DNA of 64,000 nt, taken from contig NZ_LVWI01000032.1 of assembly GCF_001909055.1 (NCBI RefSeq), positions 1 through 64,000 on the forward strand, in the 5' to 3' direction. The position numbers and the translations under genes are program-made. Position 1 is the first letter of the stretch, and each line of letters begins with the position of its first letter. A model generated the notes under the pieces. That model did not search any database and was not told the DNA's origin. It saw only the letters and a program-made list of their open reading frames with translations. Below are positions 44,055 through 55,500 of this stretch, piece after piece. Origin of the DNA: Paenibacillus helianthi. Lineage in GTDB: Bacteria > Bacillota > Bacilli > Paenibacillales > Paenibacillaceae.

Positions 44055-46439
44055 TTATTGAGGTGGCAGCTTCACCAAAACGTCGTATACCCTGCCAGCT
44101 TCCACATTCTTGATTATGCCATCTTCGATGCGGCTGCCGTTTACATACACTTCTACAGCAGTCACCCCCGCCTCCCGTTTCATCGCAACATGCAGCTCGG
44201 CCCCTCTAAAGCTCCGTTTGACCGACGCCTCTTCCCAGTGTGCTGGAAGCTGAGGATGGATGCGGATTCCCTCCTCATTCCCCTGTACCCCAAACAGACC
44301 GTCAATCAGGCAGCGGTATACCCATGGCACCGTCCCTGTATTGAACAAATGGCTGGAACGTCCGGCGGTACGCGGAAACTGTCGGTAAGCCCCGCGATAA
44401 TAGTTGGGGATGAACACAGGCAACTGGCCGCGTCGGATCAGATCCTCAGGGTCTGGTCCGGGGATCATTTTGCGCAGCAGGCGGTAGGCATCATTCGGTT
44501 CACCCACAGCGTAAAGCGCATAGATATAAAAGGCTGCTGCATGGTTATACACCGCCCCATTCTCGGCGGTTCCCGGATGCTTCTGCGTGACTCTGCCCAC
44601 ATCCTCACGCATGGCAGTGTAGGATGGCGCCAGCTTTTCCAGACCATAAGGGGTTTCCAACTGCTCCTTGACCGCACGCATCAGCTTCTCCTGCTTCGAG
44701 GCATCCGCAGCCCCGCACAGCAGAGCCCAACCCTGAGGGTTAATGAAAATACGCCCCTCCGTATCCTTACTGATGCCGAATACCACATTATCATCGGTGA
44801 TTCCCCGGGCATACCAGTTGCCGTCCCACAGATATTGATTAATGACCACATTCGCCTCATCCGCTGCCGCAGCGAGCTTCCTGCTCATCTCCGGCCGTCC
44901 GCTTGTAGCGCAGATATCCGCCCAGATCATGAAGGCATAAGCAGATGCCATGGTCAGCCAGCCGGAGACGCCTTTGCCTTTGTAGCCCACCATGTTCATC
45001 GGATCACACCAGTCGCCCTGGTCGATATAGTTCAAGCCGCGCTCATCCGTTGCCTCCATCAGCCAGAACATCGCCCGGTTGATATGTTCATATACGGTAG
45101 CCATCTCTTCCCCGCCCGCAAAAGCAACCTCTTCCTCCAGAATGGTGTAATCATTCGTTTCATCCAGATAGGTGCTCAGACAAATGGGCAGCCAGACACA
45201 GTGATCCATATGCGGAACCTGATTGATGTACTTCAGCTCAGCCGCTTCATGCAGAATAATTCCGTCCGGCATGGCACCGCTTGCATTTTGCTGGCTTAAC
45301 GCCGTGAGAAACGCATTTCTTGCCATCTGTGGCTTGATATAGCTCATTCCCATATTGTCCTGGAGGTAGTTCCGGGTCTGCGGGTCTGTCGTCAGGCGGT
45401 TGGTCTGGCCATGATAATACATTTGCCGGGGCAGCCAGTGATTCACAAAGTTGTCCAGTTCAGGATCAGGCGTCTTAATCTCGATGCAGCCTTTGCCCTC
45501 CTGTATATATCCCGCATATTCCCGCTCCGCCGCAGCAAATCCATCCTCACTGCCGGAAGCCGCATTCAGGAAATACTGCTGGCGGATCTGCGCGATCTCC
45601 TCTTCTGTTTTGGCCGGACCAAAAATAAAGCGGTAGAGCTTGTCTTCACCAGGCGTAAGCTCCAGACTGTATTGCAGGACACACAGCGGCATCTCATAAC
45701 GGGCATCCCCTTTGGAGAGTTCCTCCTGCTGAACGGCCGATGGCATGCCAATCCCGCCTTCACCTTCAAAAGCTTCCTGGCTGGCTTCCCAGGCGCGCGG
45801 CGGCTGATCGGCAAGGAGAAAGGTTTTGTCCTTCAGCTGCTTGATCTTCGCATAGTCCTGATATTTCTGATATGGGGTAATCGCAGAACAGACCATCCCC
45901 TGCAGCTCTTCATGATACTCCGCCGACTGATTCATCCACGACATGTAGCCCACTGTAAAATAAGGATAGATGCTGAGCTTCCGCTTCCGGTCTGAGAGAT
46001 TCTTCACCTTCACCCGCCATAGCTCCATGGCCTCGTCTTTGGGCAGGCTGAGCGTCATTTCCACAGCAAAGCCAAGATGCTCAAGCTTCCAGACAATATG
46101 GTGTTTCCCTACAGCAAAAGTGTATTGGTCCGGCAGAACACGAACCGGCTCATACGGTGCCGAGAAAATCTCACCCGTCTCTTCATCCTTTACATAGAGA
46201 AACCGGCCGGGATGATGGGCATAGTAGGGCTGCTCCGGCTGCATGAAGGTCTTCGCTTCCAGATTCGGCGCATAGGAATACTTGGCAGGCTCTGGCTGCA
46301 TAAACTGCGCGACCGCATATCCGCGGCAATTGACGTGAATCATCATCTTCTCGTTCCATAGAAACCCTGAAGCTTTGGGGAGCTGAGTGGGACTCGTCAA
46401 TTCAACATATTCATTGTCTTGTGTGGCTCTAATCATCAT
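44055..46439 (-). CDS. GH94-family glycoside phosphorylase
   Basis: 794-residue family 94 enzyme (cellobiose/chitobiose phosphorylase type), which splits a beta-disaccharide with phosphate to give a sugar 1-phosphate. An N-terminal beta-sandwich is followed by the (alpha/alpha)6 barrel. The catalytic acid Asp lies in YIDQGDWCDPMN near residue 475, and KHPGTAENGAVYNHAAAFYI near 640 and GRSSHLFNTGTVPWVY near 705 are phosphorylase signatures. No signal peptide, so cytoplasmic. GGAGG precedes the start. The exact disaccharide is not determinable from sequence. It stands alone between the cyclase and flotillin genes. Confidence 0.85.
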   Translation of the reverse strand: MMIRATQDNEYVELTSPTQLPKASGFLWNEKMMIHVNCRGYAVAQFMQPEPAKYSYAPNLEAKTFMQPEQPYYAHHPGRFLYVKDEETGEIFSAPYEPVRVLPDQYTFAVGKHHIVWKLEHLGFAVEMTLSLPKDEAMELWRVKVKNLSDRKRKLSIYPYFTVGYMSWMNQSAEYHEELQGMVCSAITPYQKYQDYAKIKQLKDKTFLLADQPPRAWEASQEAFEGEGGIGMPSAVQQEELSKGDARYEMPLCVLQYSLELTPGEDKLYRFIFGPAKTEEEIAQIRQQYFLNAASGSEDGFAAAEREYAGYIQEGKGCIEIKTPDPELDNFVNHWLPRQMYYHGQTNRLTTDPQTRNYLQDNMGMSYIKPQMARNAFLTALSQQNASGAMPDGIILHEAAELKYINQVPHMDHCVWLPICLSTYLDETNDYTILEEEVAFAGGEEMATVYEHINRAMFWLMEATDERGLNYIDQGDWCDPMNMVGYKGKGVSGWLTMASAYAFMIWADICATSGRPEMSRKLAAAADEANVVINQYLWDGNWYARGITDDNVVFGISKDTEGRIFINPQGWALLCGAADASKQEKLMRAVKEQLETPYGLEKLAPSYTAMREDVGRVTQKHPGTAENGAVYNHAAAFYIYALYAVGEPNDAYRLLRKMIPGPDPEDLIRRGQLPVFIPNYYRGAYRQFPRTAGRSSHLFNTGTVPWVYRCLIDGLFGVQGNEEGIRIHPQLPAHWEEASVKRSFRGAELHVAMKREAGVTAVEVYVNGSRIEDGIIKNVEAGRVYDVLVKLPPQ

Positions 46440-46554
46440 GTATCCTCCCTTTATTCACCCGTTATTCATCCTAAATCACATAGTAGTTTTAGTATAACTG
46501 TCATAGAAGAGATAGTACATTGTGGAGTGGTAACGCTCTCGGCAGCAGCAAAAT

Positions 46555-46590
46555 AAGGGGATGTCCCCTAAGTGGGACACCCCCGCTGTT
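46555..46590 (-). terminator. Terminator of the nfeD-floT operon
   Basis: Minus-strand GGGGGTGTCCC and GGGGACATCCCC pair around ACTTA and are followed by TTATTTT, about 45 bp after the floT stop codon. Confidence 0.8.
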
Positions 46591-46632
46591 TTACGAGTAG
46601 GAAGTATTATAGTATGGTATAACGCTATAGAA

Positions 46633-48054
46633 TTACTGCTCTTTATTCCGGCCAAGCAGCCCGCTGAGCGCCTCTGTAAAATTCATGCCGGTAAGCGACT
46701 GGGTCAATTCAGGAACCTGGGCCATGATTTTTGCGATATCACCGGTGATTTTATTCACCCCGGATGAAGCCCCATCCTGTGAAATCACTGTAATCTTATC
46801 GACCTTGGCCAGCGGGGAAGCGATTTTTTCAGCCAGCTCTGGCAGAACTTTTAAGAATTCCACTGTGAGTGCGGCTTGCGTAAACTGTTTGTACGCTTCG
46901 GCTTTTTTCTCCAGTGCCCCTGCTTCCGCCGCTCCAGCCAGTTGAACAATTTCTGCGTTGGCTCTCCCTTTCGCCAGCTCTGCTTCCGCTGTTGCCAGCC
47001 CCCGTTTGGTCGTGGTGGCTGCCTCTGCTTCCGCCTCAAGAATCTGCCGCTGCTTGGCGGCTTCCGCTCTCATGATCGTAGCCTGGTTCTCCGCCTCAGC
47101 AGGCTTGATCACCGTTGCCTCCAGCTCCTTCTGTCTCAGCTCAACTTCGATTTCCCGGACGGTCCGGTTCGCCTCCGCTTCCATCTGCGTGATCTTGACC
47201 TGCTCGGTAACCAGCGACTGCTTGATTTTGTTCTGCTGTAATTCGTATGCAAGATCGGCTTGTGCTTTCTTCACTTCAGTCTCCAGCTTAAAGTCCGCCT
47301 GCTTAATGTTCAATTCCTTCTCAAACTGAGATTCCTTGGCGCGGGCGGCAGTTCCTGCTTCAATGGTGGCCTGATGCGCATTAGCTTTGGCAATGGAGGA
47401 TTCTTTCTCCGCCTCGGCTTGCTTGATCTGAATGTCGCGTTCCGCTTCCGCCTTGGCGATGCTGGCATCCCGCCGGATGCGCTCAATTTCCGGAACCCCC
47501 ATATTGTCGATATATCCTTTGTCATCCGTAATTTTCTTAATGGTGAAGCTGACTACCTCAAGTCCCATCTTGTCGAGGTCTTCCGAGCAGGTCTCCCGCA
47601 TCTTGCTGTTGATTTCGTCAGGAGTCTTGAGAATGGATTCCACTGTTAATTGTCCGATTAAGCCGCGCAAATGGCCTTCCACCGAATGCAGGATAATCGT
47701 CTCGCGGTCTTCTTCCGGCCGGTCGATAAACTGCTCACTGGCAGTCAGAATAGCGGTAGGATCGCTTTTTATCTTAATCTGAGCCACCGCCTCCAGGTTG
47801 AGCTTGATGCCTTGCTTGGAGAACATCGCCTGCGCCGGGATGACGTCGAAGCTCATCAGCATCATGGAGATGGTCTTATTGTTCTGGAAGCCGGGGATGA
47901 CGAACGTCCCGCCGCCCTGGACCACTCTTTTTCCGCCAAGGCCGTAGACGATCATCGCCTGATTGGGCGGAACCTTTTTATAAGAGTTCACGATACTGAA
48001 CAAGGCCAGCAGAATAACAACAACAATTGCCGCGATTACATACAGAATAAACAT
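46633..48054 (-). CDS. floT: Flotillin-like protein (FloT/YuaG)
   Basis: 473-residue flotillin. An N-terminal membrane segment (FILYVIAAIVVVILLALFSI) is followed by the SPFH domain (VVQGGGTFVIPGFQNNKTIS, ILKTPDEINSKMRETCSEDL) and a long Ala/Glu-rich coiled coil (residues 200-380, many EAEA/KAEAE units). The C-terminus includes the flotillin tail. Flotillins form oligomers that organise fluid membrane domains and affect signalling complexes and cell-wall machinery. It follows the NfeD-like gene by 22 bp, the normal yuaF-yuaG pairing. Confidence 0.93.
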   Translation of the reverse strand: MFILYVIAAIVVVILLALFSIVNSYKKVPPNQAMIVYGLGGKRVVQGGGTFVIPGFQNNKTISMMLMSFDVIPAQAMFSKQGIKLNLEAVAQIKIKSDPTAILTASEQFIDRPEEDRETIILHSVEGHLRGLIGQLTVESILKTPDEINSKMRETCSEDLDKMGLEVVSFTIKKITDDKGYIDNMGVPEIERIRRDASIAKAEAERDIQIKQAEAEKESSIAKANAHQATIEAGTAARAKESQFEKELNIKQADFKLETEVKKAQADLAYELQQNKIKQSLVTEQVKITQMEAEANRTVREIEVELRQKELEATVIKPAEAENQATIMRAEAAKQRQILEAEAEAATTTKRGLATAEAELAKGRANAEIVQLAGAAEAGALEKKAEAYKQFTQAALTVEFLKVLPELAEKIASPLAKVDKITVISQDGASSGVNKITGDIAKIMAQVPELTQSLTGMNFTEALSGLLGRNKEQ

Positions 48055-48076
48055 TTAGATTGACACTCCCCGTGAA

Positions 48077-48649
48077 TTATAATTGATCGATATCCCTCTC
48101 GAAGAGGGTGACTGCCGCCATTCCTTTGTTCACCTTCAAAATAATAACCCTGTCGCCTTTATCAAGCTGCTGGCCGGATTCAGCCCGTACTCCAATGGAG
48201 CGCATGGTTCCGTGAAGTACATATTTCATTTCCCCGACCGCTCCATCTGCTGCTGGTATACTGATGTACCCGAGCTGCCCTGCCTGCTCGTAATCCAGTT
48301 CATTCATGCTGCTGTCATACCGGGTCATCACCCGGGCCAGCACCGCATACATCACACAGCCCAGAAGCAGAGCGAGCACGGTACAAATCAGCACCACTGC
48401 GAGCATCCTCATTTCGCTGAACCGGGCAAGCACGTAACCTGTACCGCCCCAGACTGTGACAAACACCATCAGAGGGAGTATGGGTACAAAGCCGGGTCCA
48501 CCGGCATCGCCGCCGCCCGCATGCAGATGACCCGCCAGGCCATGCCCATGAAATCCGCCGCTAAGGAGGAGTATTAGTCCAACCCAGAAGCACACGATAA
48601 ATACAGTAACGATAAGAATCCCCCCTTTGAAGCATTTATAATAGAGCAT
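48077..48649 (-). CDS. NfeD/YuaF-like membrane protein
   Basis: Up to 190 residues: hydrophobic segments near the N-terminus, near residue 55 (GFVPILPLMVFVTVWGGTGY) and near 80-110, then a C-terminal OB-fold-like domain (GQLGYISIPAADGAVGEMKY, DKGDRVIILKVNKGMAAVTL) typical of NfeD. NfeD proteins pair with flotillin. The start is uncertain: ATG 48649 has no RBS, while AAAGGGGGG lies inside the frame at codons 8-10 with only a GTG 24 bases beyond. A c-di-AMP riboswitch ends about 90 bases upstream, so this operon is likely controlled by it. Confidence 0.8.
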   Translation of the reverse strand: MLYYKCFKGGILIVTVFIVCFWVGLILLLSGGFHGHGLAGHLHAGGGDAGGPGFVPILPLMVFVTVWGGTGYVLARFSEMRMLAVVLICTVLALLLGCVMYAVLARVMTRYDSSMNELDYEQAGQLGYISIPAADGAVGEMKYVLHGTMRSIGVRAESGQQLDKGDRVIILKVNKGMAAVTLFERDIDQL

Positions 48650-48735
48650 TCTAAATAACGCATAATGTCTCTAATTATCGTTGTTATGAGATTTCTAGTT
48701 CCTTGTACAGACTGCCTTTCCTTCCTGCACACACA

Positions 48736-48775
48736 GCAAAAAGACCACAGAAGCGGCAGGGCTCTCCGTGGTCGG
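48736..48775 (-). terminator. Riboswitch-linked intrinsic terminator
   Basis: Minus-strand GACCAC-GGAG and CTTCT-GTGGTC form a stem with mismatches, followed by TTTTTGC. It lies directly after the aptamer and ahead of the nfeD-like gene, the expected expression platform of an OFF-type c-di-AMP riboswitch. Confidence 0.75.
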
Positions 48776-48784
48776 TTAATCGAT

Positions 48785-48978
48785 CATGGCGCTCATCCTC
48801 TCTCTTCGAGGCTTACGGGGTTAGCTGACGGATTCGGGCAGCGAGATTGCCCTACCCTGCCACAGCGGCTTTTCAGCACGCAGCAGGGATTCACCCCGGG
48901 TGAGCGGCAGCTGACTGTGCAAAAGCCGCATTCACCATTGGTTCCCCCGTTCCCAATTACGGAATTCAGCCATATGAG
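48785..48978 (-). promoter_or_regulatory. c-di-AMP (ydaO/yuaA-type) riboswitch
   Basis: On the minus strand the order of conserved elements matches the ydaO class: GGGGGAACCAATGG, GGGGTGAATCC, GGGTAGGGC, GCCCGAATCCGTCAGCTAAC and CCCCGTAAGCC, then GAGAGAGGATGA. The spacing between them is filled by base-paired arms (for example CAGCTGCCGCTCACC and AAAAGCCGC segments). Ligand binding normally turns genes off through the downstream terminator. The controlled genes here are the NfeD-like and flotillin genes. Confidence 0.88.
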
Positions 48979-49419
48979 AACAGTTAACTTACATTCGGTT
49001 GTTGATTTGAATCTTACGCCTGTGGGCATTTATTGTAAAACGTCCGGGATGACAAAAGAAGCCAAAAACGCCTCCCCTCCGCGAATGAAGGCGCATTCTT
49101 TGGTTTCACTCTTATTCGGCCGATGATTTGCTCACTGTTGCTCCATTTCTCGCAAGCTGTCCCAATCGTCCAAAGCCAAGGCCGAAGCACTATAAACCTT
49201 AGGCGCTTACGGTGTTGGCAGTAGCCGGGAAATTCTACGGAGTGAGAAAGGTTACGCTTGGCCGTGCGTCGAATGACCGAACCGGAAAGTGTATTTGGAC
49301 AACTGCAACCGGGGCTTCCGGTGATTTCTACTTCGCGGTATGGAGAAAGTGACGCTTGAGGTAGGATGGCTTTCCCTTACCCATAATCTGCTAAAGCAAG
49401 CCACCCATGACCAAAAAAA
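48979..49419. other. Non-coding stretch between riboswitch and surface-protein terminator
   Basis: About 440 bp without a credible gene. The right end of the riboswitch leader should contain its promoter. A terminator-like hairpin on the minus strand (GCGCCT ... AGGCGTTTTTGGC) lies near 49065-49096. Two related segments, AAATTCTACGGAGTGAGAAA at about 49230 and a similar one at about 49322-49355 ending GAGAAAGTGACGCTTGAGG, suggest a degenerate dispersed repeat or gene remnant. Confidence 0.35.
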
Positions 49420-49463
49420 AGAGCAGCGATCCTTCAATAACAGGAGAATCGCTGCTCTGCTCA
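49420..49463 (-). terminator. Terminator of the repeat surface-protein gene
   Basis: Minus-strand AGAGCAGCGAT and ATCGCTGCTCT pair (11 bp, extended inward with CTCCT/AAGGA-type pairs) and are followed by eight T's. It lies about 120 bp after the stop codon at 49584. Confidence 0.9.
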
Positions 49464-49583
49464 CTTTTTGTGGTTTTAAGAATGAAGAGAACTGCCTTCC
49501 GCCATAGAAAATCCACTTTTGGGCCAGCCCCTTTTGTCAACAGCCCCAAATTACACTTGTCTCTTTTTTTCGGAGAACCGGCA

Positions 49584-52500
49584 TTAGTTAAGTGAATCCA
49601 ACAGCGTCTTCAATTGCGGGCTGAGCTTCAGCGCATTCAGGATGATCTGCAGAGCTTCTGCGCGTGTGGCGTTGCTCTTAGCATCAAATTTCCCATCTGC
49701 TTTGCCGTTTATGATACCAGCTTGTGCTTCAGCTTTGATCTCGTTTGCTGCATAGGAACCCTTCAGGTCATTGAAATTGCCTTTGGTGGTGTCCTTCGTT
49801 ACGTTGTTAAGGTTCAAGATGCGGGACAAAAGGATAACCATTTCCTCGCGGGTGATTGTTTTATCTGGCTTGAACGTAACATCCTCGTAGCCGCTGATAA
49901 CCCCTGCCTCTGCAAGCTTCTCGATGGCGCCTTTCGCCCAGTGACTGCCAACGTCCTTAAATGCAACACCAGTATTGTTGCCGCTTTTGATATCGAATAC
50001 CCGACTCAGAATCACTGCAAATTCAGCGCGCGTGATCTCACCATCCGGCTTGAACGTACCATCGTTGTAACCTTCAATCACATGGAGCTTTACGAAAGTA
50101 TCGATAGTTTTTTCAGCCCAGTGCCCTTTCGTATCAGCAAGTTCAACCTTAACATTAGATTTCTTAGCTTTCTCTACCTTGGACTCGAAAGCATTAACTA
50201 AGTTTATTACATTAACAATGCCGCTATTGAATACATCAACCTCTTGTTTCGTAGGTCCAGGTGTCACTGTTGGCGTTATACTGTCCGCCGGCGGACCACC
50301 CGGTGATGGTAACCTGGATACATCCTCCCGATTCACAGTTACCATATACGTATTGCCAGTACCGTCTAAGGCCATTACGCTAATCTGAATCAGGTTCGCG
50401 CCCACCTGTAAGTTGTTGGCTCTATAGGTATACATATTGCCCGTTAGGGAACTGTACACGGCTCCCGAAACGGTAAACGTCGCATGGGAATCCGCTGTGG
50501 TAAAAGAAAGATTGCTGCTTGAAACCGAATTAGCTACATCATTCACGTTATATTTCAGAGTTGCTGCTGTAAATGCTGGTGTCAATGTCCCCTGATCCAC
50601 TGACAAGCTGGACAACTGCGCATTTGATGACGTCCACTTGGCATAGAGGGTGGCATTCGCCGTTCCCATGCTGAAGGTGGCATTCGCCCCGTAGTCGGTG
50701 CCACTTCCGTTAGCGGCGGTGTTCCAGCCTGCGAACGTATAGCCTGTCTTCACCAGCGTTCCAGTATTCCCTAGCACCATCACGGTGTTCCCCTGCTGAT
50801 AGCTGTTGCTGTCGGTCGGAACCGCACCACCGGTGCTGCCGTTTCCGTTATACGTTACGGTGAAGGTCGGATTGGCTGTCCACTTCGCATAGAGGGTGGC
50901 ATTCGCCGAGCCCATGCTGAAGGTGGCATTGGCTGCGTAGTCGGTGCCGCTTCCGTTAGCGGCGGTGTTCCAACCTGCGAACGTATAGCCCGTCTTCACC
51001 AGCGTTCCGGTGTTCCCTAGCACCGTCACGGTGTTCCCCTGCGGATAGCTGTTGCTGTCGGTCGGAACCGCACCGCCGGTGTTGCCGTTTCCGTTATACG
51101 TTACGGTGTAGGTCGGATTGGCTGTCCACTTCGCATAGAGGGTAACGTTGGCCGCACCCATTGCGAAACTGCCGCTAACCTTGTAATCCATACCACTTCC
51201 GTCCGCCTTTGTGTTCCAGCCTGCGAACGTATACCCTGTCTTCACCAGCGTTCCGGTGTTCCCTAGCACCGTCACTGTGTTCCCTTGCTGATAGCTGTTG
51301 CTGTCGGTCGGAACCGTACCACCGGTGCTGCCGTTTCCGTTATACGTTACGGTGAAGGTCGGATTGGCCGTCCACTTCGCATAGAGCGTGGCATTCGCCG
51401 AGCCCATGCTGAAGGTGGCATTCGCCGCGTAGTCGGTGCCGCTTCCGTTAGCGGCGGTGTTCCAGCCTACGAACGTATAGCCCGTCTTCACCAGCGCTCC
51501 GGTGTTCCCCAGCACCGTCACTGTGTTCCCCTGCTGATAGCTGTTGCTGTCGGTCGGAACCGTACCACCGGTGTTGCCGTTTCCGTTATACGTTACGGTG
51601 AAGGTCGGATTGGCCGTCCACTTCGCATAGAGCGTGGCATTCGCCGTTCCCATCGCGAAACTGCCGCTAACCGTGTAATCCATACCGCTTCCGTCCGCTT
51701 TCGTGTTCCAGCCTGCGAATGTATACCCTGTCTTCACCAGCGTTCCGGTGTTCCCCAGCACCGTCACCGTGTGCCCCTGCTGATAGCTGTTGCTGTCGGT
51801 CGGAACCGTACCACCGGTGCTGCCGTTTCCGTTATACGTTACGGTGAAGGTCGGATTGGCCGTCCACTTCGCATAGAGCGTGGCATTCGCCGTGCCCATG
51901 CTGAAGGTGGCATTCGCCGCGTAGTCGGTGCCGCTACCGTTAGCAGCGGTGTTCCAGCCTGCGAACGTATAGCCTGTCTTCACCAGCGTTCCGGTGTTCC
52001 CTAGCACCGTCACGATGTTCCCCTGCGGATAGCTGTTGCTGTCGGTCGGAACCGTACCGCCGGTGCTGCCGTTTCCGTTATACGTTACGGTGTAGGTCGG
52101 ATTGGTTGTCCACTTCGCATAAAGGGTGGCATTCGCCGTGCCCATGCTGAAGGTAGCATTGGCTGCGTAGTCGGTGCCGCTTCCGTTAGCGGTGGTGTTC
52201 CAGCCTGCGAACGTATAGCCCGTTTTCGCCAGGGCTCCGGTGTTCCCTAGCACCGTCACCGTGTTCCCCTGCGGATAGCTGTTGCTGTCGGTCGGAATTG
52301 TACCGCTGGTGTTGCCGTTGCCGTTATACGTTACGGTGAAGGTCGGATTGGCCGTCCACTTCGCATAGAGGGTGGCATTCGCCGTGCCCATGCTGAAGGT
52401 GGCATTCGTCGCGTAGTCGGTGCCGCTTCCGTTAGCGGCAGTGTTCCATCCGAAGAACGTATAGCCCGTCTTCACCAGCGTTCCGGTGTTTCCTAGCACC

Positions 52501-55500
52501 GTCACCATGTTCCCCTGCGGATAGCTGTTGCTGTCGGTCGGAATCGTGCCGCCAGTGTTGCCGTTTCCGTTATACGTTACGGTGAAGCTCGGATTGGCCG
52601 TCCACTTGGCATAGAGGGTGGCATTCGCCGTTCCCATGCTGAAGGTAGCATTCGCCCCGTAGTCGGTGCCGCTTCCGTCCGCCTTTGTGTTCCAGCCTGC
52701 GAACGTATACCCTGTCTTCACCAGCGTTCCGGTGTTCCCCAGCACTGTCACGGTGTTCCCCTGCGGATAGCTGTTGCTGTCGGTGGGAACCGCACCGCCG
52801 GTGCTGCCGTTTCCGTTATACGTTACGGTATAGGTCGGATTGGCTGTCCACTTCGCATAGAGGGTGGCATTCGCCGATCCCATGCTGAAGGTGGCATTCG
52901 CCGCGTAGTCGGTGCCGCTTCCGTTAGCGGCGGTATTCCAGCCTGCGAACGTATACCCTGTCTTCACCAGCATTCCGGTGTTCCCCAGTACCGTCACGGT
53001 GTTCCCCTGCGGATAGCTGTTGCTGTCGGTCGGAACCGCACCGCCGGTGCTGCCGTTTCCGTTATACGTTACGGTGTAGGTCGGATTGGCCGTCCACTTC
53101 GCATAGAGAGTGGCATTCGCCGTGCCCATGCTAAAGGTGGCATTGGCTGCGTAGTCAGTGCCGCTTCCGTTAGCGGCGGTGTTCCAGCCTGCGAACGTAT
53201 ATCCTGTCTTCACCAGCGTTCCAGTGTTCCCTAGCACCGTCACTGTGTTCCCCTGCTGATAGCTGTTGCTGTCGGTCGGAACCGTACCGCCGGTGCTGCC
53301 GTTTCCGTTATACGTTACGGTGAAGGTCGGATTGGCCGTCCACTTCGCATAGAGGGTGGCATTCGCCGATCCCATGCTGAAGGTGGCATTCGCCGCATAG
53401 TCGGTGCCGCTTCCGTTAGCGGCGGTGTTCCAGCCTGCGAACGTATAGCCCGTCTTCACCAGCGTTCCGGTGTTCCCCAGCACCGTCACGGTGTTCCCTT
53501 GCGGATAGCTGTTGCTGTCGGTCGGAACCGCACCGCCGGTGTTGCCGTTTCCGTTATACGTTACGGTGTAGGTCGGATTGGCTGTCCACTTCGCATAGAG
53601 GGTGGGATTCGCCGAGCCCATGCTGAAGGTGGCATTCGCCGCGTAGTCGGTGCCGCTTCCGTTAGCAGCGGTGTTCCAGCCTGCGAACGTATACCCTGTC
53701 TTCACCAGCATTCCGGTGTTCCCCAGCACTGTCACGGTGTTCCCCTGCGGATAGCTGTTGCTGTCGGTGGGAACCGCACCGCCGGTGCTGCCGTTTCCGT
53801 TATACGTTACGGTATAGGTCGGATTGGCCGCCCACTTCGCATAGAGAGTGGCATTCGCCGTGCCCATGCTGAAGGTGGCATTCGCTGCATAGTCGGTGCC
53901 GCTTCCGTTAGCGGCGGTGTTCCAGCCTGCGAACGTATAGCCATTCTTCACCAGGGTTCCAGTGTTCCCCAGCACCGTCACAGAGTTCCCCTGCGGATAG
54001 CTGTTGCTGTCGGTCGGAACCGTACCGCCGGTGTTGCCGTTTCCGTTATACGTTACGGTGTAGGTCTGATTGGCCGTCCACTTCGCATAGAGGGTGGCAT
54101 TCGCCGTGCCCATGCTGAAGGTGGCATTCGCCACGTAGTCGGTGCCGCTTCCGTTAGCGGCGGTGTTCCAGCCTGCGAACGTATAGCCCGTCTTCACCAG
54201 CGTTCCGGTGTTCCCTAGCACCGTCACGGTGTTCCCCTGCTGATAGCTGTTGCTGTCGGTCGGAACCGCACCGCCGGTGTTGCCGTTTCCGTTATACGTT
54301 ACGGTGAAGGTCGGATTGGCTGTCCACTTCGCATAGAGGGTGGCATTCGCCGTGCCCATGCTGAAGGTGGCATTCGCCGCGTAGTCGGTGCCGCTTCCGT
54401 TAGCGGCAGTGTTCCATCCGAAGAACGTATACCCTGTCTTCACCAGCGCTCCGGTGTTCCCTAGCACCGTCACCATGTTCCCCTGCTGATAGCTGTTGCT
54501 GTCGGTCGGAACTGTACCACCGGTGCTGCCGTTTCCGTTATACGTTACGGTGAAGCTCGGATTGGCCGTCCACTTCGCATAGAGGGTGGCATTCACCGAG
54601 CCCATGCTGAAGGTGGCATTCGCCCCGTAGTTGGTGCCGCTTCCGTTAGCAGCGGTGTTCCAGCCTGCGAACGTATACCCTGTCTTCACCAGCATTCCGG
54701 TGTTCCCCAGCACCGTCACGATGTTCCCCTGCGGATAGCTGTTGCTATCGGTCGGAACCGTACCACCAGTGTTGCCGTTTCCGTTATACGTTACGGTGTA
54801 GGTCGGATTGGCATTCACTGTAACTGTAATTGTCCTTGTCGCAGTTGACGTACCGTCACTAACTTGAACAGTAAAACTGTCAGTCCCTGCATATCCGCTG
54901 TCAGGTGTGTAGGTAATGGTTCCTCCTGGTGCAATATCAGTACTGCCACTGGCTGCTGTTGCACTTAAGAAATTGAGTGTCCCATGATTTGGCGGCGTAT
55001 TTGGTGACCATGTCTCTACCTGACTGGGATCGATATCGCTTACATGAAGCAGACCTTTGATATCTGTTGCACTTGAATCCTGATTTACGATAAAACTGGT
55101 TGTTGCACCAATAAAAACAGGTGCAGTGTTTGTGTTTCTGAAATTAACTGCATTGATATTGTCGATTCCAAAAGCCCCGGTAACTTGATAAGATCCATCG
55201 GTCTGGATACGAAATTTATCAATACCTACAAATTTAGTATTGGAAGATACATTAAAAGTAACAAGTTGTCCTCCAAGATATGCATCGGTTACAGTTAGAG
55301 ACATGACTGCTCCAGAAACGGCTAAGCCATTTACATATCCTATAAGTTGAATATTTCCATTTGTCCCCAAACTTACACCAGACATTGCAATATCTACGGA
55401 CTGGAGATCAAATATTTTCCCGCTGTTTGAAGACACTTCCATGTAGGATAATGGAGTTCCATCATTGGTCGCTCCGCTGATAAGATTGGTTTGACCTGTT

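Noticed and set aside
48665..49126. 153-residue plus-strand frame
   Set aside because: It is the complement of the c-di-AMP riboswitch and has no RBS or recognisable domain.
51285..54218. Two long plus-strand open frames opposite the surface-protein repeats
   Set aside because: They are antisense frames kept open by the 246-bp repeat, Arg/Gly-rich with no RBS or family resemblance.
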